NCBI GenBank assembly: GCA_903925955.1
Contig: CAIYHO010000020.1
Span: 1 to 35,353 of the forward strand
Reading direction: 5' to 3'
Origin: an uncultured Chloroflexota bacterium
GTDB taxonomy: Bacteria > Chloroflexota > Limnocylindria > Limnocylindrales > CSP1-4
Length of the DNA stretch: 35,353 bases
Notes under the pieces: model-generated
Database searches by the model: none
What the model was told of the DNA's origin: nothing
The model's input: only the letters and a program-made list of their open reading frames with translations
In this document: piece after piece, positions 14,017 through 21,310 of the stretch
Layout: each line of letters starts with the position of its first letter
Numbering within the stretch: position 1 is the stretch's first letter
Program-made: the position numbers and the translations under genes

Positions 14017-14547
14017 ATGGTGAAGCGCCTGCCCACGGCCATGTACCGGCTGATCGGCATCGTTGGCACCAGCCGCCCCATCTCGAAGCTCCACCCCCAC
14101 GTCTACCGGCTCACCGGCGGGCGTGGGCCCATTGGGCGCAACTTCGGCGTGCTCAACATCATCGTCAACACGGTTGGCAGCAAGACCGGCAAGGCGCGGG
14201 ATGTGCCGCTGTACGCGTTTGCGGACGGAGATCGGCTGGTGGTCATCGGGTCCAACGCCGGCGACGATCGCGAACCCGCCTGGGTGGGCAACCTGCGGGC
14301 CACGCCGGACGTGTCGGTTTTGGTTGGGCGCGAGCGCCGGGCCGTGCGCGCACGCGAGACGGAGGGCGAGGAGCGGGCGCGCCTGTGGGCCTTGGCTGCA
14401 AACGGCTATCCGGGCTACGAGCTGTACCGTTCGATGACGGATCGGCACATCCCCGTGGTGGTGCTGGAGCCGCGCCCGGGACAGGGCCCGGGGGCCGTCG
14501 AGCGGCGGCCGGAGGCCGTTGGGCCGCGCCCGGAACAGGACCGCTAG
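14017..14547 (+). CDS. F420-type nitroreductase/quinone reductase (DDN family)
   Basis: The product is 176 residues. RLIGIVGTSRPISKLHPHVYRLTGGRGPIGRNFGVLNIIVNTVGSKTGK is the hallmark of deazaflavin-dependent nitroreductases: a basic N-terminal helix, then a beta barrel with G-S-K-T-G-K/R. VPLYAFADGDRLVVIGSNAGDDREPAWVGNLRATPDVSV follows, where the W-x-N-L motif faces the cofactor. Members bind coenzyme F420 (or a flavin) and reduce quinones and nitro compounds at the membrane. The C-terminal tail (about 155-176) is Pro/Arg-rich and repetitive (PRPGQGPGAVERRPEAVGPRP). ATG 14017 lies in a 14-base duplication of the start region. An ArsC-like gene starts two bases after its stop, so they are co-transcribed. 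Confidence 0.82.
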   Translation: MVKRLPTAMYRLIGIVGTSRPISKLHPHVYRLTGGRGPIGRNFGVLNIIVNTVGSKTGKARDVPLYAFADGDRLVVIGSNAGDDREPAWVGNLRATPDVSVLVGRERRAVRARETEGEERARLWALAANGYPGYELYRSMTDRHIPVVVLEPRPGQGPGAVERRPEAVGPRPEQDR

Positions 14548-14549
14548 CG

Positions 14550-14942
14550 ATGCCGCCGCCGCTGGGCAAGGTCCCCACCAAGAAGATGCCGAGCATCCAG
14601 GTGTTTGGCACCGAGGACTCATCTGCAACGCGCAACACGCTGCGGTTCTTTCGCGAGCGGCGGATTGTGGTGAGCTTTGTTGACCTGCGCAAGAAGCCCA
14701 TCGCGCCGGGCGAACTGCGGCGGTTCACGGACAAGCTGGGTGCAGCCGCGTTGCTGGACACCGAGAGCCGGCCGTACAAGGAGCAGGGGCTTCAGTATCT
14801 GGCGGCTGACCCGGCGGGCATCACCGCTCGCCTGCTGGCCAACGCGCAGCTCATCCGCCTGCCGCTGGTTCGCTACGGCGAGGACGTGACTGCGGGCAAG
14901 GCCGAGGAGACCTGGCGGGCCTGGCTGGCGCGGCCAAAGTAG
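14550..14942 (+). CDS. ArsC/Spx-like thioredoxin-fold protein without cysteines
   Basis: The product is 130 residues and follows the ArsC/YffB layout: strand SIQVFG, helix ATRNTLRFFRERR, strand VVSFVDLRKKPI, ELRRFTDKLG, the conserved ESRPYKEQGLQYLA, LANAQLIRLPLVRYGEDVTAG and a final helix ETWRAWL. The catalytic position, where ArsC has a cysteine after the first strand, reads TEDSSATRN. There is no cysteine anywhere in the protein, so classic arsenate reduction or disulfide chemistry is excluded. It may be a binding or regulatory relative. ATG 14550 was chosen; ATG 14586 (Met13) is an alternative that begins just at the fold. It is two bases after the F420-type nitroreductase gene. Confidence 0.7.
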   Translation: MPPPLGKVPTKKMPSIQVFGTEDSSATRNTLRFFRERRIVVSFVDLRKKPIAPGELRRFTDKLGAAALLDTESRPYKEQGLQYLAADPAGITARLLANAQLIRLPLVRYGEDVTAGKAEETWRAWLARPK

Positions 14943-14998
14943 GGGACGCATCGGGACGCGTCACCCGTTTGGCTGCTCAGCGTGGCATGCTGGCACCT

Positions 14999-15817
14999 GT
15001 GAGCGACCAACACGACCCCAAACCCAAAGACAGCACCCCCAAACCCGGCTACCAGTCCCCGCGGACCATGCGCAGCGGCCGCGTGTCGATGCGCCCGGAG
15101 ACGGCCGCGCGACTCGGCGGCTCCCACCGGACCGAGGACGAGAAGCTGTTCTCGGCGCGGTCGAAGGAGCGCCCGGAGTTCCTCGAGACCGACACGTGGC
15201 GCGCGCTGCGCATCCTCTCGGAGTTTGTCGAAGGATTTGAGGCACTCGCCGGCGTTGGCGCCGCGGTGGCCGTCTTTGGTTCTGCGCGGACGAAGGAGAC
15301 CGACCCGGTCTGGGAACTCTCGCGCCACGTGGGCGAGGTCTGCGCGAAGGCCGGGTTCGCGGTGATCACCGGCGGCGGCCCCGGCTGCATGGAGGCCGCC
15401 AACAAGGGGGCCCATGAGGCGGGAGGGCTGTCGATCGGCTGCAACATCGAGCTGCCGCACGAGCAGCACCTCAACCCGTATGTTGACCTGTCGGTCCAGT
15501 TTCACTACTTCTTTGCCCGCAAGACGATGTTCGTCAAGTACGCGGATGCGTTTGTGATCATGCCGGGTGGCTTTGGCACGCTTGACGAGCTGTTCGAGAG
15601 CCTCACGCTCATCCAGACAGGCAAGATCCGAAACTTCCCCGTCGTGCTGATCGGGCACGCGTACTGGGATGGCCTGGTGGCCTGGATGCGCGATGTCCAG
15701 CTTCCCTCGGGTGCCATCGCCCAGAAGGACCTCGACCTGCTCCGGGTGACCGATGATCCCGAGGAGGCCGTCCAAATCATCATCGAGTACATGCGGGTCA
15801 ACGGCCTCGACGGGTGA
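14999..15817 (+). CDS. LOG-family nucleotide phosphoribohydrolase (TIGR00730)
   Basis: The product is 272 residues from GTG 14999. About 75 polar, low-complexity residues precede a Rossmann-like LOG domain. That domain has VAVFGSARTKETDP, VITGGGPGCMEAANKGAHEAGG, GCNIELPHEQHLNPYVD, the FFARKTMFVKYADAF segment and the signature PGGFGTLDELFE. Such proteins remove the base from adenosine-type 5'-monophosphates, as in cytokinin release or nucleotide recycling; the physiological substrate in bacteria is usually unclear. GTG 14999 is preferred because a CATGCT box precedes it by seven bases. TTG 14969 and ATG 14987 are possible earlier starts. Its TGA overlaps the GTG of the EamA gene. Confidence 0.88.
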   Translation: MSDQHDPKPKDSTPKPGYQSPRTMRSGRVSMRPETAARLGGSHRTEDEKLFSARSKERPEFLETDTWRALRILSEFVEGFEALAGVGAAVAVFGSARTKETDPVWELSRHVGEVCAKAGFAVITGGGPGCMEAANKGAHEAGGLSIGCNIELPHEQHLNPYVDLSVQFHYFFARKTMFVKYADAFVIMPGGFGTLDELFESLTLIQTGKIRNFPVVLIGHAYWDGLVAWMRDVQLPSGAIAQKDLDLLRVTDDPEEAVQIIIEYMRVNGLDG

Positions 15818-16773
15818 CGGACCTCGTCGAGCCGATCCCCGGGGTTGCGCCCGCGCCGCAGGTCCGCGCGGGCCGGGGCTACCTGCTGTACCTCGCGGCG
15901 GCCGTGCTGTTCTCGATCAACGGGACCGTCGCCAAGTCGCTGATGCTCGGCGGGCTGGGCGCGACGTACCTGAGCCAGCTGCGCGTGACTGGCGCGGCAA
16001 TCATCATGCTCGCCGGTCTTGCCGTGTTGCGGCCGGCGACCCTGCGGCTGCGTCGCGCGGAGCTGCCGCTGCTGCTCGTCTACGGCGTGCTGGGCGTTGG
16101 CGCCACGCAGGGGCTGTACTTCATCTCGATCACCACGCTGCCAATCGGCGTGTCGCTGCTGATCGAGTTCACGTCACCGCTGCTGATCACGCTCTGGTTC
16201 AGGTTCGCGCTGCACCATCCCACCAAGCGGATCGTCTGGGTGGGTCTGGTGGGGGCGCTTGGCGGACTCGCCGTCGTGGCCCGCGTCTGGGAGGGGTTCA
16301 CGCTCGATCCCGTCGGCTTCGCTGCGGCCGTGGCGGCCTGCTTTGCGCTCGCGTTCTACTTCGTCTCCACCGATATGCAGGTGCGCGGCGACCATCCGCG
16401 CGACCCTGTCTCGCTCACGGCGTGGGGGATGGCGGTGGCCGCTGTGTTTTGGGCGGTTGTGCAGCCCGTGTGGACGTTCCCGCTCGGCGAACTGGCCGGC
16501 TCGGCGCCGATCCTTGGCACAACGGGGCCGCTAGTGCCTGCGTGGACCCTGAGTGCGTGGATCGTTGTGATGGGCACCGTTGTCCCGTTCTCGCTGGTGG
16601 TGCTCTCGATGCAGCACCTTCGGGCCTCTCAGGCAAGCACCATGGGCATGGTGGAGCCCGTCATTGCCACCACGATTGCGTGGGTGGCCCTGGGCGAGAC
16701 GCTGAGCCCCGTCCAGATGGTTGGCGGCGCAATCCTTCTGGGCGGCGTTGTTCTTGCGGAGCGCAACCGCTAG
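15814..16773 (+). CDS. EamA-family (DMT) transporter
   Basis: The product is 319 residues with ten predicted membrane helices in two five-helix EamA repeats. The first (about 20-150) runs from GYLLYLAAAVLFSINGTVAKSL to LGGLAVVARVW. The second (about 160-318) runs from DPVGFAAAVAACFALAFYFVS to MVGGAILLGGVVLAERNR. Each repeat has its typical Pro/Gly-rich fourth helix (SLLIEFTSPLLITLWF; STMGMVEPVIATTIAWVALGE). These are drug/metabolite exporters of the inner membrane, and the substrate cannot be read from sequence. GTG 15814 overlaps the LOG gene stop (GTGA), so translation is coupled. It ends the operon-like run 14003-16773. Confidence 0.9.
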   Translation: MTDLVEPIPGVAPAPQVRAGRGYLLYLAAAVLFSINGTVAKSLMLGGLGATYLSQLRVTGAAIIMLAGLAVLRPATLRLRRAELPLLLVYGVLGVGATQGLYFISITTLPIGVSLLIEFTSPLLITLWFRFALHHPTKRIVWVGLVGALGGLAVVARVWEGFTLDPVGFAAAVAACFALAFYFVSTDMQVRGDHPRDPVSLTAWGMAVAAVFWAVVQPVWTFPLGELAGSAPILGTTGPLVPAWTLSAWIVVMGTVVPFSLVVLSMQHLRASQASTMGMVEPVIATTIAWVALGETLSPVQMVGGAILLGGVVLAERNR

Positions 16774-16831
16774 ACCGCGGCGCGTCAGCCGCTGGCAGCC
16801 CGCAGCCCGCCGCCCGCAGCCGGGCAAGGGA

Positions 16832-16860
16832 ACGGCGCGCCCACAATGTGGACGCGCCGT
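16832..16860. terminator. 29-bp near-perfect palindrome after the EamA gene
   Basis: ACGGCGCGCCCACA and TGTGGACGCGCCGT are inverted 14-bp arms around one base, with a single mismatch. It lies 59 bases past the EamA stop, facing the convergent Rieske gene. No T run is present. A bidirectional terminator-like hairpin is most likely, with a protein-binding palindrome as the alternative. Confidence 0.5.
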
Positions 16861-17007
16861 GCGGATCCCATTCCGGCCTGCAAGAGGCACTCGGGGCCGG
16901 GCCGAGGAGGAGCGAGGTGGCCTCGGGCGGGACCCGTTGGGGGAGCGGTCCGTCACCCTTGACGCGGTCCACTATCGGTTATGCGCATCAGGCGCTGATG
17001 TGGTCTT

Positions 17008-17025
17008 GATGAGGAAGTCCCCATC
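17008..17025. repeat. Imperfect dyad GATGAGGAA-GTCCCCATC
   Basis: Seven of nine arm positions pair, giving GATGnGGAnnTCCnCATC. Related in its outer arms to the dyad at 17116. Confidence 0.45.
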
Positions 17026-17069
17026 TCCCACGCCCATGCCCCGCGCCCCGCTGGCCGCGCCCGCGCCCC

Positions 17070-17109
17070 CTGGCCGCCTCCGCGACGCGCTGGCCGCCTC
17101 CGCGACGCG
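17070..17109. repeat. Exact 20-bp tandem duplication
   Basis: CTGGCCGCCTCCGCGACGCG occurs at 17070-17089 and again at 17090-17109 without a mismatch, which points to a recent duplication. Confidence 0.85.
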
Positions 17110-17115
17110 CGCATG

Positions 17116-17130
17116 GATGAAGACTTCATC
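17116..17130. repeat. Perfect palindrome GATGAAG-A-CTTCATC
   Basis: Perfect 7-bp arms around one base, less GC-rich than its surroundings. Its outer arms match the dyad at 17008-17025. Confidence 0.6.
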
Positions 17131-17294
17131 TTCCTGCCACCCTGCTGCCGCGAACCACGCAAGATGGGCCCGGGCGCCGCGTTTCTGCGCCGCAGACGCA
17201 CGGATCCATGGAGTTCTCATCGATGGAGGCGCCAGGGGCGCGCCGCGTGCCCCGCGCCCCGCCGCCGTGCCGCGCTCCGCCGCCGCGCCCTCTG

Positions 17295-17774
17295 TCAGGC
17301 CGGGATGCGGACCTCGATCAGGCCATGCGCCGACACCCGCACGGGGTAGTAGCGGAAGCGCCGAACACGGGTGAGCCGGCGGGCGTCCGCCTTCTTGCTG
17401 GGCAGATCCAGCTTCTGCTCGCGCCCGGGCGCCGTCCAGACAGGCGAGTAGGTGCCGTCGGGGCGGAGCCCACCCGTATTCGGCATGTTGGCGGCCTCGG
17501 CGCTCAACAGGTCGAAGCGTCCGGAGTGGAGCGGGCAGGCAACCACGCAGCCGTCCAGCTCGCCAATCGACAGGGGTGCCGCCATGTGCGGACAGCGGTC
17601 GTCCACCGCGACGATCCCGGCGGAGGTGTGGGCAAGGAGCACGTCCAGATCGCCGAAGGAGACGCGGCGCAGCGACCCGGCGGGCAGGTCAGCCACCAGC
17701 ACGGTGGCCTGCCACGGGGCGTCAGCGGCGCCTGGCGCCACCAATTCGGGCCGGTAGGGGAGCAACTCGGTCAT
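17295..17774 (-). CDS. Rieske [2Fe-2S] protein
   Basis: The product is 159 residues, soluble, without signal peptide or membrane anchor. The cluster motif is C61-P-H63 with C80-PL-H83, the spacing of Rieske-type ferredoxins. WQATVLVADLPAGSLRRVSFGDLDVLLAHT at the start and GRFDLLSAEA after the second ligand pair are typical of small Rieske ferredoxins that feed oxygenases or reductases. The C-terminus (about 120-159) is basic and ends in a short strand (YPVRVSAHGLIEVRI). No oxygenase partner lies next to it. ATG 17774 is seven bases after a TACCAT box. It ends convergently with the EamA gene. Confidence 0.88.
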   Translation of the reverse strand: MTELLPYRPELVAPGAADAPWQATVLVADLPAGSLRRVSFGDLDVLLAHTSAGIVAVDDRCPHMAAPLSIGELDGCVVACPLHSGRFDLLSAEAANMPNTGGLRPDGTYSPVWTAPGREQKLDLPSKKADARRLTRVRRFRYYPVRVSAHGLIEVRIPA

Positions 17775-17781
17775 GCGGCCG

Positions 17782-17787
17782 ATGGTA
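17782..17787 (-). promoter_or_regulatory. -10 box TACCAT for the Rieske gene (leaderless type)
   Basis: Minus-strand TACCAT, seven bases (CGGCCGC), then ATG at 17774. Confidence 0.55.
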
Positions 17788-17858
17788 CCGGGCGGAATCG
17801 AACAGCCCAGCTGCGGGGGACGCCGCGAGCCGGGCTGTCGGGGTGCCGGAGGGGACGC

Positions 17859-19577
17859 TCAGTCGATTGAGGGATCGGCCTCGACGATGCCTTCCTCGAG
17901 GAAGTCAGCGCTGACGGCTGCCTCTGCGCCCGCGACGCCCGGCTGGCGGGGCGACATCGTGCTGCGCAGCGGGATCTCGCGCATGAAGACCGAGACCACG
18001 AGGGCCACGATCGTCGTCCCGACGCCGATGAGGAACACCTCGGCAATCGCGATGCTGAACGACTGGTGGATGCCAAACACGATGTTGGGGATGAGCGGCT
18101 TCACGATGGGCTGCAGCGCCACCGGCGTGGCGTTGAGGATGGTTGTCCCGAGGTCAACACCAACCTTGATGAAGTTGTTGGCACTGGTGCCGGCGTTCTG
18201 CGCCGCGAATTGCGTGACCATCGGCGACGGGACGCCTGCTGCGATCAGCTGCGGCGAGATCTCGGCGGCCAGCCTGTTGCCAAAGATGGTGCCCAGCAAC
18301 GCCAGACCCACGGAGCCGCCGATCTGGCGGAAGAACGTCAGGTTGGACGTGGCCACGCCGAGGGACCTCACCGGGACCGCGTTCTGGACCACGATGGTGA
18401 ATACCGAGAGCGTGGGCCCGATGCCCAGACCGGTGATGAACATCCAGACCCACAGGATGGGCAGCTGGGTGTCGGCGCGGATGTTTGACATCAGGAACAG
18501 CCCGATGGCCATCAGCCCCAGACCGGTCATGATCACGACCTTGTAGCGGCCGGTCTTCGACACGAGGATCCCGGACACGACGGAGCTGATGATCAGCCCG
18601 GCAAGCAGGGCCAGGGTGTAGAGGCCCGAGTTGGTGGGCGTGGCGCCCTGCACAAACTGGAACCACTGCGGCAGGAATACCGCGGCCCCGAAGAAGCCGA
18701 AGCTGATGAGGAATGTCGCGACGATGGACGTTGCGTAGGTCCGGTCGCGCCACAGGCCCAGCGGGATGATGGGCTCCTTGGCGCGCGACTCGACGAACAC
18801 GAACAGGGCGCCCAAGGCGAGGCCGATGAGGATGAGGCCGCCCACGCCAAAGGTGCCCCAGTCCGCGGACTGCTTGTTGGTCAGGCCCACGAGCAGGGAG
18901 CCCACGCCAACGGTGAAGATGCCTGCGCCGAGGAAGTCCAGGTTGTGCGAGGCGCCCTGGCGGCGGACGTTGGGCAGCAGGCGCCAGATGACGGCAAGCG
19001 CCACCACGCCGATGGGCAGGTTGACAAAGAAGATCCAGTGCCACGACGCGTGCTCGGTGAGGAAGCCGCCGAGCAGCGGGCCGATGACGGAGCTGAGCCC
19101 GAAGACGGCGCCAAACAGGCCCTGGTACTTGCCGCGCTCGGCCGGGGTAAACAGGTCGCCAATGACCGCGAGGCTGATGGGGAACAGGGCGCCGGCGCCC
19201 AGGGCCTGGATGCCGCGGAAGATGATGAGCTGCGTCATGTCCTGGCTGAGGCCGGACAGAGCGGAGCCAACCAGGAACAGCCCGATGCCCAGCATCAGCA
19301 GGGGCTTCCGTCCATACAGGTCGGAGAGCTTGCCGTAGAACGGCACCGTGATCGTGGAGGCCAGCAGGTAGATCGTGATGGTCCAGGTCAGCAGCGTCTG
19401 GCCGCCAAGCTGGGTCACGATGGTGGGCAGCGCGACCGACACGATGGTCTGGTCCAGCGCGCCCAGAAACAGCCCCAGCATGATCGCGAGGAGGATCTCG
19501 ATCTTTGCCCGGTGGCTCAGGTTCAGGGCGCCGAGGCCGCTTGCGGGCGCCTCAAGCTGGGAGGGCATGGCTTCCAA
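17859..19577 (-). CDS. DHA2-family (EmrB/QacA) multidrug efflux transporter
   Basis: The product is 572 residues with about 14 membrane helices. LGLFLGALDQTIVSVALPTIVTQLGG is the DHA2 motif on helix 1, and GKLSDLYGRKPLLMLG is the MFS loop motif A. IQALGAGALFPISLAVIGDLFTP and GLFGAVFGLSSVIGPLLGGFL are motifs B and C. HWIFFVNLPIGVVAL is the usual DHA2 segment. These pumps export hydrophobic drugs using the proton gradient. The C-terminal tail is acidic (ADFLEEGIVEADPSID). The TTG at 19577 is chosen because GAAAGGA lies six bases before it; ATG 19568 would also work. It follows a MarR regulator by 72 bases on the same strand, the common emrR-emrB arrangement. Confidence 0.92.
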   Translation of the reverse strand: MEAMPSQLEAPASGLGALNLSHRAKIEILLAIMLGLFLGALDQTIVSVALPTIVTQLGGQTLLTWTITIYLLASTITVPFYGKLSDLYGRKPLLMLGIGLFLVGSALSGLSQDMTQLIIFRGIQALGAGALFPISLAVIGDLFTPAERGKYQGLFGAVFGLSSVIGPLLGGFLTEHASWHWIFFVNLPIGVVALAVIWRLLPNVRRQGASHNLDFLGAGIFTVGVGSLLVGLTNKQSADWGTFGVGGLILIGLALGALFVFVESRAKEPIIPLGLWRDRTYATSIVATFLISFGFFGAAVFLPQWFQFVQGATPTNSGLYTLALLAGLIISSVVSGILVSKTGRYKVVIMTGLGLMAIGLFLMSNIRADTQLPILWVWMFITGLGIGPTLSVFTIVVQNAVPVRSLGVATSNLTFFRQIGGSVGLALLGTIFGNRLAAEISPQLIAAGVPSPMVTQFAAQNAGTSANNFIKVGVDLGTTILNATPVALQPIVKPLIPNIVFGIHQSFSIAIAEVFLIGVGTTIVALVVSVFMREIPLRSTMSPRQPGVAGAEAAVSADFLEEGIVEADPSID

Positions 19578-19649
19578 GGATGTTCCTTTCGTGAATGGCT
19601 GCCGTCATTGCAGCGGACTCCGACCTGTGCGGCCGGAGGGGACTGGTGG

Positions 19650-20264
19650 CTAGGAGGCTGGGGTTGGGGGCAAGGTGTGATGCCCGTGATGTGCGTGATG
19701 TCCGTGCGGCTGTCCGTCGTGGGCGCAGCCGCCAAGCGGGCCGTACAGGTCGGGGCTGTCGGCCATCTCCGCTTCGGTTGCTGCCCGAAGCTCCGCCACG
19801 GCGAGCGTGAGCCGGTCGAGCTGGTCGGCGTCAAGCCGGGCCAGTGCGCGCGCCATCAGCTCGCTTCGGACCAGCTCCACCTCGTCAACAAGGTCGAGAC
19901 CCTGCTGCGTGGGCTTGACCAGGACGATGCGCCGGTCATCGGGGACGCGGACGCGCTCAACGAGCCCTCGCTCCTCCATCCGGTCAATGACACCGGTTGC
20001 GTTGGAGAGGGACACATCGAGGATGTCTGCAAGCCTTCCCATCGGCATGGCGTCGTGGTGGCGCAGCAGCGTCAGAACGTGAAAATGGGTCATGCTGATG
20101 CCAAGCCGAACCAGCCGCTGGGACCCGGCGCAGCGCGAGGAGCCCAGGACGCGGCCAAAGTCGGCCAGCACCGTCTCGGCGCCCAGCCGGTGGCTGTCGT
20201 CTGCAACGGTCATGTCGGTGGCTGGCGTGGCCAGCGTGGCGATACTGGCGATAGTGGTTCGCAT
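19650..20264 (-). CDS. MarR-family regulator with a histidine-rich C-terminal tail
   Basis: The product is 204 residues. A central MarR winged helix is clear: MTHFHVLTLLRHHDAMPMGRLADILDVSLSNATGVIDRMEERGLVERVRVPDDRRIVLVKPTQQG, followed by the dimer helices. After the fold ends (about 170) comes C180-AHDGQPHGHHAHHGHH196, with eight histidines in 15 residues plus one cysteine, then a Pro/Thr tail. Ordinary MarR proteins lack this. The tail could bind metal (Ni, Zn, Cu or Co), making the regulator or its pump metal-responsive; this is inference. The promoter just upstream carries a direct repeat, so autoregulation is likely. It heads the operon with the DHA2 pump and is divergent from an F420-type oxidoreductase. 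Confidence 0.85.
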   Translation of the reverse strand: MRTTIASIATLATPATDMTVADDSHRLGAETVLADFGRVLGSSRCAGSQRLVRLGISMTHFHVLTLLRHHDAMPMGRLADILDVSLSNATGVIDRMEERGLVERVRVPDDRRIVLVKPTQQGLDLVDEVELVRSELMARALARLDADQLDRLTLAVAELRAATEAEMADSPDLYGPLGGCAHDGQPHGHHAHHGHHTLPPTPAS

Positions 20265-20265
20265 T

Positions 20266-20302
20266 AAGTGAAGTATTTACGCCAAGTGAATAGTTCTGTC
20301 AA
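20266..20302 (-). promoter_or_regulatory. MarR operon promoter with a direct-repeat candidate operator
   Basis: On the minus strand TTGACA (20297-20302) and TAAATA (20274-20279) are separated by exactly 17 bases, a canonical sigma-70 pair. The -10 ends nine bases before the ATG. TTCACTT occurs twice (20284-20290 and 20266-20272), 18 bp apart, flanking the -10, so a bound repressor would block it. The same gap also serves the divergent oxidoreductase at 20351. Confidence 0.7.
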
Positions 20303-20350
20303 ATGCAAGGGTCGCCCTCATCCGGCCGCGGCCCGCCTAGAGGAGGCTCC

Positions 20351-21310
20351 GTGCGCTTCGCGCTGATGATCGAGCCCCAGCAGGGGTTGACGTACAACGA
20401 GCAGCTGGCGATTGCCCTACGGGCCCAGGCTGCGGGGTTTGAGGCGCTCCTGCGCTCGGATCACTACGACAGCTTCCCGGGTGGCTCGGGGCAGCCCACG
20501 AGCGACGCCTGGGCGGTGCTGGCGGGCCTCGCCCGGGACACGACGGTCATCGGGCTGGGCACGCTTGTGTCCCCCGTGCTGTTCCGCTGCCCGGGCAACC
20601 TTGCCAAGGTGGCGGCCACGGTGGACGAGATGAGCGGCGGACGCGTGGAGGTTGGCGTTGGCGCCGGCTGGCACGAGCACGAGCACCGCGGCCACGGCTT
20701 TGCCTTCCCGCCGCTAGCCGAGCGCGCCGATCATCTGGAGGAGGCCCTCGAGATCCTGCGCGGTCTCTGGGATGGCCCGGACGGCTGGTCGTTCAGCGGA
20801 CAGCACTATCAAGTGGCCGATGCAGGCTTTCGGCCAAAGCCTTCCTCCCTCCCAGTGCGGGCAGGCCGACGCATTCCGATCATCACAGGCGGGCAGGGAT
20901 CTCCCCGCGCCTACCGGATTGCCGCGCGTCATGCCGATGAGTTCAACCTGTCCTCGACCACGCCGTCTGCGGCTGGCGCCAAGTTCGCGGCGCTCGATGA
21001 CGCCTGTCGTGCCATCGGTCGCGATCCCGGAACGCTGGTCCATTCTGTGATGGCCGGGGTGTGCGTGGCCCGCGATGCGGCTGGCGTGGCGGCGCGCGAA
21101 GCGGACCTGCTGGCGGCGGTCGGGACGGGCGGCGAGGCGGACGCCTGGCTGGCGGAGCGGCGGCCGCGCTGGATCCACGGCACGCCAGATCAGGCACGGG
21201 CGCAGGTGGCAGCGTTTGCAGCAGTGGGCGCCGAGCGGATCGTGTTGCAGGACTTCCTGCCCCGCGACCTTGCGATGATCGACGAGGCTGCCGAGTTCCT
21301 GTTCGGCTAG
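20351..21310 (+). CDS. LLM-class (luciferase-like) F420-type oxidoreductase
   Basis: The product is 319 residues with the luciferase-like TIM barrel: RFALMIEPQQGLTYNEQ, AQAAGFEALLRSDHYDS, TTVIGLGTLVSPVLFRCPGNLAKVAATVDEMSGGRVEVGVGAGWHEHEH, and IPIITGGQGSPRAYRIAARHADEFN. Proteins with this pattern usually bind F420 (sometimes FMN) and oxidise or reduce small organics; the substrate is unknown. GTG 20351 is preceded by AGGAGG four bases away; ATG 20303 is a possible earlier start adding a Gly/Pro/Arg-rich stretch. Divergent from the MarR regulator with 86 bases between starts, so co-regulation is plausible. Its TAG shares three bases of CTAG with the convergent gene's stop. Confidence 0.85.
   Translation: MRFALMIEPQQGLTYNEQLAIALRAQAAGFEALLRSDHYDSFPGGSGQPTSDAWAVLAGLARDTTVIGLGTLVSPVLFRCPGNLAKVAATVDEMSGGRVEVGVGAGWHEHEHRGHGFAFPPLAERADHLEEALEILRGLWDGPDGWSFSGQHYQVADAGFRPKPSSLPVRAGRRIPIITGGQGSPRAYRIAARHADEFNLSSTTPSAAGAKFAALDDACRAIGRDPGTLVHSVMAGVCVARDAAGVAAREADLLAAVGTGGEADAWLAERRPRWIHGTPDQARAQVAAFAAVGAERIVLQDFLPRDLAMIDEAAEFLFG

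Larger units (their letters stand above)
16774..17294. other. 521-bp intergenic region between convergent genes
   Basis: No gene is supported between the EamA and Rieske gene ends. It holds a 29-bp near-perfect palindrome (16832-16860), a 20-bp exact tandem duplication (17070-17109) and two GATG...CATC dyads (17008-17025, 17116-17130). Open frames here have low-complexity Arg/Pro/Ala content on both strands and match nothing I know. Confidence 0.7.

Noticed and set aside
17113-17349. Small ORF starting MDEDFIFLPPCC in the 16774-17294 gap
   Set aside because: The frame quickly becomes an Arg-rich, low-complexity run into the Rieske gene end, and it lacks a ribosome site or box.
20303-20351. 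Earlier ATG start for the LLM oxidoreductase
   Set aside because: The added Gly/Pro/Arg-rich residues are not part of the fold and would place the start close to the MarR promoter. GTG 20351 has AGGAGG.
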